In this document: one piece after another, positions 47,751-55,165 of the stretch
Layout of the letters: every line of letters begins with the position of its first letter
How positions within the stretch are numbered: the first letter of the stretch is position 1
Source: Alteromonas australica
GTDB lineage: Bacteria > Pseudomonadota > Gammaproteobacteria > Enterobacterales > Alteromonadaceae
DNA length: 64,000 nt
Reading direction: 5' to 3'
Assembly: GCF_000730385.1 (NCBI RefSeq)
Contig: NZ_CP008849.1
Location: 2,852,001-2,916,000 of the forward strand
Made by a program: the position numbers and the translations under genes
Notes under the pieces: model-generated
The model's database searches: none
The model's input: only the letters and a program-made list of their open reading frames with translations
Told to the model about the DNA's origin: nothing

Positions 47751-49400
47751 ATGAGGCATGTGCGAAAAATGGACGTATTGAATGATGCTATTGTGAGTTT
47801 ACTCACATCTCGCTTAGGAAATGAAGCGGAGATTTCCGTGCCAGATTCACCCATCGAGGGGACAGAGGGGTTTGAGCAGCCTGTGGTTTGCACAGTAACG
47901 GTAAAAAGCAGACGCGCCATTCAAACGTTAATTCATTTAGCCAACGAAGTGGCTAGTCGCGTAACTCGCTTTACGCTATACCCCATAAGCACGGGGCAAA
48001 ATTGGGGATATGGTAGTGCCACGCCTAATTTTTCCGATAAGCCAGTGGTGTTATTGTCGCTCATTGAACTCAACGAAATTACCTATTTCGACCCTAATAC
48101 AGGCTTATGTTCCATTGAGCCCGGCGTTACTCAGCAGCAACTTTTTACCTACCTTGAAGAAAATAATTACCCGTTTATGGTACCCGTCACAGGCGCCGGT
48201 CCATCATGCAGCATTTTGGCCAATGCCCTTGAGCGAGGCTATGGCATAACCCCTATTGCCGATCATTTTTCCGCCATCACTCGTGTTGAAGGCGTTTTAC
48301 CCAACGGTGACTATTATACCTCCTCACTGAGCGCGATGGATAAAAGCGACGCCCAATTAGTCGATAAAGCCTTCAAGTGGAAGCATGGCCCCTATCTTGA
48401 TGGACTCTTTACGCAATCCGGCAATATGGTGGTCACTGAGGTTTCGCTTAGCCTAGCACGACGCCCGGCAGGATTTGATTCCTTTTATTTGCGGTTTTAT
48501 GGCGACGCCAGTTTTGAACGCGCCTATGAAAGTATTCAACAACTCTATTGTTGTTTGCATGGTGTGGTGGGCGGTATTAACTTAATGGATAAATCAAGAG
48601 TCAGTGCCATGGTAGCTGACAATCCCCAAGGTAGAGATAAACATGCCGTTATGTCAGAGAGCCAGAAAAACGCCCTTAGCGACGCCCATGATATACCCGA
48701 ATGGACAGTGGTAGGAACGCTCTACGGCAGCAAAGGAATAGTGGAGGCTGCTAAAAAAGAAGTAAAGCGCACCGTTAAAGGGCTAGCAGATAAGTGCTTC
48801 TTCTCAAATTCCTTATTGATAAAAAGTGTAAAGCACGTTTGCAGCCTGCTACCCTCACACTATTTGACGCCGGTCCGTAAGCAGCTTGATAGTTTAACTG
48901 CCGCCACTGAAATCATGCTGGGGAAACCCAACCAAATTGCGCTTCCGCTAGCGTACTGGCGCAACCCGAGTTATACCGCTGAGGCAGGTAAAACTTTACA
49001 CCCCGCAAAAGATAAATGTGGATTGCTATGGTATGCCCCGCTCATACCTGCAAACAAAGACGCCATGACTTCATTTATTGACATGGTGCGTAGTACAACG
49101 GTGAAATACAATATTGAACCGTTAATTACCTTTACTCATATGTCGGCACATAATATAGACAGTACTGTACCCATAATATTCGACCTGACTAACGAGAAAG
49201 CCAAAGCTGACGCACACGCCTGTTTAGATGCCCTGTTTGCAGAAGGGGTTAAACGAGGGTTCGTACCTTACCGGTTAAACATCAAACAGCAAAGGCAGTT
49301 AGACAAAAATGCAGTATGCTGGCAAACCGCAGGAAAAATCGCAAAAGCGCTGGATCCTAATGCTGTGCTAAGCCCTACGCGATACAATCCTCTTTCGTAA
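47751..49400 (+). CDS. FAD-binding oxidoreductase of the VAO/p-cresol methylhydroxylase type
   Basis: 549 residues. An N-terminal PCMH-type FAD domain shows YPISTGQNWGYGSATP (pyrophosphate loop) and NALERGYGITPIADHF, the signature of vanillyl-alcohol oxidase and 4-cresol dehydrogenase relatives. A substrate-binding cap and a C-terminal helical part follow. No signal peptide is seen. The usual covalent FAD ligand cannot be confirmed by eye. The substrate is unknown, likely a phenol, alcohol or sugar-like compound. It stands alone between the HPr-rel-A operon (divergent) and a protease (convergent). Confidence 0.83.
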   Translation: MRHVRKMDVLNDAIVSLLTSRLGNEAEISVPDSPIEGTEGFEQPVVCTVTVKSRRAIQTLIHLANEVASRVTRFTLYPISTGQNWGYGSATPNFSDKPVVLLSLIELNEITYFDPNTGLCSIEPGVTQQQLFTYLEENNYPFMVPVTGAGPSCSILANALERGYGITPIADHFSAITRVEGVLPNGDYYTSSLSAMDKSDAQLVDKAFKWKHGPYLDGLFTQSGNMVVTEVSLSLARRPAGFDSFYLRFYGDASFERAYESIQQLYCCLHGVVGGINLMDKSRVSAMVADNPQGRDKHAVMSESQKNALSDAHDIPEWTVVGTLYGSKGIVEAAKKEVKRTVKGLADKCFFSNSLLIKSVKHVCSLLPSHYLTPVRKQLDSLTAATEIMLGKPNQIALPLAYWRNPSYTAEAGKTLHPAKDKCGLLWYAPLIPANKDAMTSFIDMVRSTTVKYNIEPLITFTHMSAHNIDSTVPIIFDLTNEKAKADAHACLDALFAEGVKRGFVPYRLNIKQQRQLDKNAVCWQTAGKIAKALDPNAVLSPTRYNPLS

Positions 49401-49437
49401 GCGGCCTAGTGGCAGCCATATCGGCTTAGAAAATACA

Positions 49438-50211
49438 CTAGTTGCCGACCCTATGTAGTAACGCATGTACATGCTTAACAGGGATTGCATAACTAATGCC
49501 TGTAGGAGTACTAATGGCCGACTCCTTACCGCCTGTAATAAACACCTTGTTAATCACGCCAATCACTTCACCTGTTTTAGGCAAATAAAGTGGGCTGCCA
49601 GAATTACCCGGGTAAGCTGTAGCATCGAGTTGATAAACTAAGTCGGCGTTTTCCAGCCGCGCCAGCATATCCACCGTTAACTGACTGGAATTCGCATTGG
49701 GCAACGCATCAGGAGTCACCGCAGCAATATAGCCTCGATGGGTGGCTGCATAGAGGCCAAGCACTGCGCCTATTGGGTAGCCTGTTATTGCAATTTCGTG
49801 CCCTGCAGGCAAGATAGCTTGCGAACTTAAGGTTGCGGCTGGTAAGGCTTCATTTATTCGCAATAACGCTAAATCGTGTTTAATATCAACCGCCTCAATA
49901 GTGGCCTTTAGCGCGTTAACCTGCTTTCCTTTCCCATGCACGGCCACGTAATATTCCACCACGCTAGGATCCAAAACCTCGTCGACCACATGATGATTGG
50001 TAATAACCCATTTGCCATCGCCAACGACGAACCCTGTGCCACGAATTTGGTTACCAGCTTGCTTAAGTGGGCTGTAAATACCAATAGCAACCACGGTGGA
50101 TGAGACTGATTCTACCACTTTGGGAAAAGAAGCCTCTTCAGCTTCAGCAAAGGAAACATGCGCCAAGAGGCTAAGTAACATGAAAAAACGCGCAGAGAAT
50201 GATTTAAACAC
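49438..50211 (-). CDS. Secreted trypsin-like serine protease (S1 family)
   Basis: 257 residues with an N-terminal signal peptide (FFMLLSLLAHVSFAEA). The catalytic triad is visible as VITNHHVVDE (His, near residue 72), IKHDLALLRI (Asp, near residue 116) and YPGNSGSPL (Ser, near residue 198). There is no PDZ domain, unlike DegP. The start is GTG at 50211 with AGGTGCC upstream. It is convergent with the FAD oxidoreductase gene and divergent from the exopolysaccharide locus. Its target is unknown. Confidence 0.9.
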   Translation of the reverse strand: MFKSFSARFFMLLSLLAHVSFAEAEEASFPKVVESVSSTVVAIGIYSPLKQAGNQIRGTGFVVGDGKWVITNHHVVDEVLDPSVVEYYVAVHGKGKQVNALKATIEAVDIKHDLALLRINEALPAATLSSQAILPAGHEIAITGYPIGAVLGLYAATHRGYIAAVTPDALPNANSSQLTVDMLARLENADLVYQLDATAYPGNSGSPLYLPKTGEVIGVINKVFITGGKESAISTPTGISYAIPVKHVHALLHRVGN

Positions 50212-50363
50212 TAAGGCACCTATTTACGTGAGGAAGTAATACTCAGCTCAGTATAACCGATTATTAATTAAATTAAGCCTTTGCTAATATTGGTCGAAAT
50301 TAGAACAAACTCTGATAGACTGAATGAGTATGTGATGAAACCAGTTAGAGTTTAAATAGCGCT

Positions 50364-51191
50364 ATGGATGGAAAAGCGAATAAACCCGTGTTGGAACGTT
50401 TGAGTCACTTAGTCGGCACTAAAAACAAATTAGGCAAAGCGATTAAGGGATACAGTAAATACAGAGAAGCCAATCAGATTGCCACGCATTTTTCTGAGTA
50501 TCTGTTGCCTGTTATTGCTTCGTCTCGCGCCCTAAAAGCACAGAGTTATAGCATTAGGCATAGCGTGTATTGTGAAGAGCTAAAGCTTGAAGCCACCCGC
50601 CCTAATAGGCAAGAAAGCGATGAATTTGACGCCTATTCTATTCCTTGCTTAATACGCCACGTATCATCAGATACCATAGCAGGTACAGTGCGTATGGTTA
50701 GGCCCACATTGGAATCAGAATTATTGCCCATTGAAAAATATTGTATGCATGCCATTACCAATGACGCCTTATTACCTACAAATTTTGAACGCTCGTCTAT
50801 TTGTGAAATATCTCGGTTAGCCATTCCCGCTCACTTTAGAAGAAGAAGTATGGATCACTTTTCTGGTGCCGAAGTGGGTAAACTGAACCCCAGTACCTTT
50901 TCACAAACAGAGTTGCGCTGCTTCCCCTTCATAGCCGTGGGTTTATATCTCACCGCCACCGCGTTGATCATTCAAGAAGGCATTGAACATGTTTACGTGA
51001 TGGTTGAGCCAAGGCTTGCAAAAAATATGCGCCTCGTAGGGATTAAATTTAAACAAATAGGCCCAGTTATTGATTACCACGGCCAGCGGGCCGCGCACCA
51101 TGTTGATCTTAAGGCGTTAAAATATGGCCTGTCTGGCGGTTTCGCTGTTATGCGTGATGATATTGTGGCAAAGTTAGCGCAAGAGTATTAG
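50364..51191 (+). CDS. XrtA/PEP-CTERM system-associated acyltransferase (TIGR03694-like)
   Basis: 275 residues resembling the GNAT-like, autoinducer-synthase-related acyltransferases found in exosortase/PEP-CTERM loci. The key stretch is SYSIRHSVYCEELKLEATRPN near residue 70, followed by GTVRMVRP and EISRLAIPAHFRRR. The role is thought to be acyl transfer in exopolysaccharide or surface modification, but this is unproven for the family. It is the first gene of the right-hand locus and follows a 152-bp divergent gap with the protease gene. Confidence 0.82.
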   Translation: MDGKANKPVLERLSHLVGTKNKLGKAIKGYSKYREANQIATHFSEYLLPVIASSRALKAQSYSIRHSVYCEELKLEATRPNRQESDEFDAYSIPCLIRHVSSDTIAGTVRMVRPTLESELLPIEKYCMHAITNDALLPTNFERSSICEISRLAIPAHFRRRSMDHFSGAEVGKLNPSTFSQTELRCFPFIAVGLYLTATALIIQEGIEHVYVMVEPRLAKNMRLVGIKFKQIGPVIDYHGQRAAHHVDLKALKYGLSGGFAVMRDDIVAKLAQEY

Positions 51192-51248
51192 TGAAGCTGG
51201 CGGCGCTCACTACTAGCGCCAACAATCGGGAATAATGTGTAGTCGAGC

Positions 51249-52046
51249 ATGGATATCATAAAAAGTATTGTTGTTGCTTTAACTTCACCCCTCACCCTCG
51301 CTTTATTGTTTCTCACCATTGGTTGGATACTTGCATTTACTCGAGCGCGTAAAACCTCTCGTTTTTTCCGTTTTTCTGCCTTTATTTGGCTGGCACTTTG
51401 CTCTCAGACTTTTTTTGCCGATCTCATGCTATACCCCTTGGAGCATACGTTCAGAACCTCTGGCCAAAACATCTCTATTGATAAGAATAGCCATGGCGAT
51501 GTCGAACAAAACTCAGCTAGCCCAGACTACATTCATGTTCTGGCTTGCTACTACAACACCTCGGGTAATATGACCGAAGTTAGTCGCTGGTCTGAATGTT
51601 CACTACAGCGCAACATTGAGGCCTACAGGCTTTATACCGCGTCGGCAGGAAAAGCAAAAATCATCGTGACAGGGGGCAACTTTCTGCGTGAAAAAGAAGT
51701 TGAATACGCACTCAAAGCCGTCGATTTTTTTGTCTCTCTTGGCGTTCCGCAAGAAGATCTCATTGCGCTTCCTAATGGGAAAAACACCTATGAAGAAGTA
51801 AAAGCAGTGATAGGGTTTTATCAACAAGGGGATGTTTGGGTGGTCTCTTCAGCAACGCACCTAACCCGGTTATCTATTTTGTATGAACCGCTGGGAGAAA
51901 ACATTTGGTATCAACCTGTCGATTTTCACAGTAATGGCAACTTAACGCCCAGTGTAACTTTGCCCTCTTTGAGTGCCCTCACGAGTTGCCAGCACGCGTT
52001 TTATGAGTACTTCGCACTGGCGAAGCTCTATTTAATTCCTCAATAG
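51249..52046 (+). CDS. YdcF/ElyC-family (DUF218) membrane protein
   Basis: 265 residues with two N-terminal membrane helices (TLALLFLTIGWILAFT and FSAFIWLALCSQTFFADLM). A periplasmic DUF218 domain follows, with IIVTGGNFLREKEVEYAL and WVVSSATHLTRLSILYE. Relatives are ElyC, SanA and YdcF, which act in envelope maintenance and are common in exopolysaccharide loci. The exact role is unknown. It follows the acyltransferase gene by 57 nt. Confidence 0.85.
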   Translation: MDIIKSIVVALTSPLTLALLFLTIGWILAFTRARKTSRFFRFSAFIWLALCSQTFFADLMLYPLEHTFRTSGQNISIDKNSHGDVEQNSASPDYIHVLACYYNTSGNMTEVSRWSECSLQRNIEAYRLYTASAGKAKIIVTGGNFLREKEVEYALKAVDFFVSLGVPQEDLIALPNGKNTYEEVKAVIGFYQQGDVWVVSSATHLTRLSILYEPLGENIWYQPVDFHSNGNLTPSVTLPSLSALTSCQHAFYEYFALAKLYLIPQ

Positions 52047-52060
52047 CACTATTGTTTAAT

Positions 52061-53212
52061 ATGAGAAAAATGCATTCTATTTCCATCATCGCAAAACGTG
52101 TAAGCCCTGAAAGCCGAGAGGAGGCTCAGCAGATAATTTCCTCGCTGACCTACAAAAGTGACACTTCCGTTTTTCTTACAGATGATTGGCAACTGAGTTG
52201 GCTGGCGAGTTTACCTACACTCCCTGACATAGTACTTTTCTATACTGTGGGTAAACATCATGGTGACCCCGCGCCTGTGGGATATACCTTGTTGGGTACA
52301 CGAGCAATAAAGCCTTACTTGCCTTTTCAGGTATCACTTGTTAACCAAAGCGGCCACACAAAATCAGACCAAGTATGGGTAGAATTCAACGATATCATCT
52401 GCCCGGATACGATGAAGCACGGCTGTATAAAAGCGCTAATCGCACTTGTTTTCAAACGGTATCGAAATTTACAGCTAACCGTGTCTATGTGTCATAAAAC
52501 AGCGCCCTGGGAACAGGTGTGCCAGCAAAATAACATAACATACTCAACGCTAGTGACTCTGGCGTATCGACATAAGCTGCCAGGGGCAAAACAAGACATA
52601 GAGACGCATTTATATAACGCGCTCTCGGCCAACTCTCGCCAGCAAATGAGAAGAACTCAGCGCGCAATTACTTCCACCTTCGGTCACATCACGCTCACTG
52701 AAGCAAAACATAGTGAACAGCGTGACTACTTTTCGGCACTATCCCCTTTGCATATTTTGAAATGGAGCGGCACAGACGAGGGCAGTGGCTTTCAAAACCC
52801 CTATTTTGTTGCCCATCATACTCATCTGATATCACAATCTCCTGATAGGGTTGCGCTTATAAAAGTCACCGCAGGGAGCACATTACTAGGCTATGCCTAC
52901 TATTTAAAAGATGAACGTAATATCTATTTTTATTGCGCGGGGGTAAACGAAGAAATTGCGACGAATAAAGTAAAACCAGGGCATGTTTTGCATTTTCTTG
53001 CCATGGCGCATTTTGCTGCACAGGGCTATGAGGCTTACGATTTTATGGCAGGTGACTTTCGGTACAAAAAAAGCCTTAGCAACGAAGGGTATACCATGGC
53101 AACCCTTACCCTGGTTAATCCATCTTGGTTGAGTAGACTGATTGATAAAAGTTGGAGCGGCATTAAGAAAGCGCTGCATGCTGTCACTAGAAAAGCGACT
53201 ACTCCCCCCTAA
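52061..53212 (+). CDS. GNAT/FemAB-like acetyltransferase (BioF2-like domain)
   Basis: About 383 residues. The C-terminal half has the FemAB/BioF2-like acyltransferase pattern (ALSANSRQQMRRTQRAIT, then LGYAYYLKDERNIYFYCAGVNEE and GYEAYDFMAGDFRYKKSLS). The N-terminal half is poorly conserved. Members occur in polysaccharide and PEP-CTERM loci, where they may transfer amino acids or acyl groups to glycans. The ATG at 52061 is preferred over TTG at 52052. Its last 14 nt overlap the end of the convergent hexapeptide acyltransferase gene. Confidence 0.8.
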   Translation: MRKMHSISIIAKRVSPESREEAQQIISSLTYKSDTSVFLTDDWQLSWLASLPTLPDIVLFYTVGKHHGDPAPVGYTLLGTRAIKPYLPFQVSLVNQSGHTKSDQVWVEFNDIICPDTMKHGCIKALIALVFKRYRNLQLTVSMCHKTAPWEQVCQQNNITYSTLVTLAYRHKLPGAKQDIETHLYNALSANSRQQMRRTQRAITSTFGHITLTEAKHSEQRDYFSALSPLHILKWSGTDEGSGFQNPYFVAHHTHLISQSPDRVALIKVTAGSTLLGYAYYLKDERNIYFYCAGVNEEIATNKVKPGHVLHFLAMAHFAAQGYEAYDFMAGDFRYKKSLSNEGYTMATLTLVNPSWLSRLIDKSWSGIKKALHAVTRKATTPP

Positions 53213-53783
53213 ACTTTATGACTTTCGCAGGGTTACCCACAGCAATGGCATTGGCGGGGATAGCATCAACAACCACTGAGCCAGCGGCGATAACACTGCC
53301 ATCACCTATGTCAGCCATGATTAATGCACCGTTCCCCACCCAACAGTTGCTACCAATATCAACTTTCGTTAAGTGTCCACCTTGGTCTTTAATAGGCACA
53401 TCGTTACGCTCGAAATTATGCTGCCCTTTGCCACTCATTACATGTACTCCACTGCCCAACAGGGTGTTAGCACCAATGCGACAAGAGCCTATGTTGCCTT
53501 GCGGCCCCACGTATACACCTTGCTCAATGGTACAATCGGTTTGGGACAGCAGAGTATTAAACCCAACCAGTGCATTAGGCGCACAGTGCGTAAGCGTAAA
53601 GCGGTAAAATGCCGACCTTAAATAGCAACCGATTTTGCCAGGGATCAGGGACAATCCCTGGCTGAAACTTGCGAGTAATTCATCTTTATTCCCCCCCAAA
53701 GCTAGCAAGTAAAAGAGCGCCACAATAGGCAGCATAAGACAAGCAAATAGCGTAAAAAAAGCAGTTTTTATTATCTTTTTCAT
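53199..53783 (-). CDS. Hexapeptide-repeat (left-handed beta-helix) acyltransferase
   Basis: 194 residues. One N-terminal membrane helix (AFFTLFACLMLPIVALFYLLAL) is followed by a left-handed beta-helix with repeats such as IGANTLLGSGVHVMSG and VDIGSNCWVGNGALIMADIG. The pattern is that of sugar O-acetyltransferases. The ATG at 53783 overlaps the stop of the upstream glycosyltransferase (ATGA), so the two genes are coupled and the enzyme probably modifies the same polysaccharide. Confidence 0.87.
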   Translation of the reverse strand: MKKIIKTAFFTLFACLMLPIVALFYLLALGGNKDELLASFSQGLSLIPGKIGCYLRSAFYRFTLTHCAPNALVGFNTLLSQTDCTIEQGVYVGPQGNIGSCRIGANTLLGSGVHVMSGKGQHNFERNDVPIKDQGGHLTKVDIGSNCWVGNGALIMADIGDGSVIAAGSVVVDAIPANAIAVGNPAKVIKFRGE

Positions 53784-54988
53784 AGTGATGCTAATGTATC
53801 CTCTAACGGCTTTAGTTGCTGTTCCCAACTATAGGCCTCTCGAATGGCAGTATAGCCTTGCTGCGCTTTTTGATTCGCACCCGCGGGGTTATTAACTACG
53901 TCAATACACGATGCAATAAACTCTTCATCAGTGTTGGCCAAGTACATTGTCTGCTCAGAGGCGAATGAGATCCCTTCTGCGCCCATCGAGGTGGTGATAA
54001 TAGGCAGGGCGCACGCCGATGCTTGAAGGACTTTATTTTGCACGCCTCTCGCAATTCTAAAAGGGGCGACAAATGCCGTGGCTTTGTGAAAATAGGGTAA
54101 AATATCATCTACAAACCCTGTAACCTGAATGCTCTTGTCTTTCGCCAATGCTTTTATTTTTTCTGACGGGTTCATCCCCGCGATAGTGAAGGTAGCTTGC
54201 GGCATGTGTGTTTTAATCGCGGGCCAACAATGTTCGACAAACCAGCAAACAGCATCAATATTCGGTTTGTAATCCATAACCCCAGTAAAAAGAAAATTCT
54301 CGGCACTGTTTCGTTCTTCGGTATTCGCAGGGTAAAAACGCTTAAAATCTAAACCGTTACCCAAAACTTTAACGTCTTTGTGGTGGCAAACCTTATTATG
54401 GAAGAGCGTGACCTCTTCGTTTGCAATTAAGAAGGTTTGGACAAACTGTTGATTTGTCTTTATCTCTAGCGCCTTAATTTTCGCGCTTTCTCGACGGTAA
54501 ACCCAAGACATGGGGAACGAGGCCATGGAAGCGTATTGCGCCCATTTATCAGAATCCACATCCATAAAATCCATCAACAAATGAGGGCTACCTTCACGGT
54601 CTGCACCAGAAAACACGTAGTAACTTAAGCTAGAAGCGGAAAAGAGCACGACATCTTCTTGCCCCTTGAGCAAGTCATTCACTTTTGCCTGCAAGCCTTT
54701 GCTGTAGAAAGCCCCCACACTGAGTGCCTGTCCACGGGCAAGCGACCAAAGGTAGCGTCGCCACTTAGCTTTCAATGGGTAGGTATGAACGTCAATGCCC
54801 AGAGTCTTGCTCAATGCCTTAGCGTTGGCGATATCTTGTTCATTGTCTTGCAGTGCATGAACCGTAACGCCATAGCCTAATTGCACTAACCGCGCAATTT
54901 GATGGTATGTCCTTAGTTTCTCCCCCTTGTTAGGCGGATAGGGAACGCGCTGCGCCACCACACTCATTTTCAGCATTTCGCTTTCCAT
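53780..54988 (-). CDS. Glycosyltransferase, TIGR03087-like XrtA/PEP-CTERM type
   Basis: 402 residues, GT4-type GT-B fold. The opening MSVVAQRVPYPPNKGEKLRTYH matches the PEP-CTERM/XrtA-associated TIGR03087 family. The C-terminal nucleotide-sugar region contains FLFTGVMDYKPNIDAVCWFV and then FRIARGVQNKVLQASACALPII. Start may be ATG at 54988 or the in-frame ATG at 54976, which has GGAAAG before it. It runs opposite to the rest of the locus, with the hexapeptide acyltransferase gene behind it. Confidence 0.87.
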   Translation of the reverse strand: MESEMLKMSVVAQRVPYPPNKGEKLRTYHQIARLVQLGYGVTVHALQDNEQDIANAKALSKTLGIDVHTYPLKAKWRRYLWSLARGQALSVGAFYSKGLQAKVNDLLKGQEDVVLFSASSLSYYVFSGADREGSPHLLMDFMDVDSDKWAQYASMASFPMSWVYRRESAKIKALEIKTNQQFVQTFLIANEEVTLFHNKVCHHKDVKVLGNGLDFKRFYPANTEERNSAENFLFTGVMDYKPNIDAVCWFVEHCWPAIKTHMPQATFTIAGMNPSEKIKALAKDKSIQVTGFVDDILPYFHKATAFVAPFRIARGVQNKVLQASACALPIITTSMGAEGISFASEQTMYLANTDEEFIASCIDVVNNPAGANQKAQQGYTAIREAYSWEQQLKPLEDTLASL

Positions 54989-55165
54989 GTTGACGTAAAT
55001 TGAGAGTCTTGCAGGATAGTACGTTGAAGATATTCGAAGGTCAAAGCAACGGCATGCACTTTTATACTATTCAATTAGACTTCTCCTTGGCATACTAGGT
55101 TCATCAACGCTAATTTATCATGCGCCTTTCTGATTCATGGACGAGCTAATAGTTGTTATAAAGTC

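Noticed and set aside
53218..53607. Open frame of 129 codons on the plus strand
   Set aside because: It lies wholly antisense to the hexapeptide acyltransferase gene, whose repeats are unmistakable; the composition is that of a mirrored frame.
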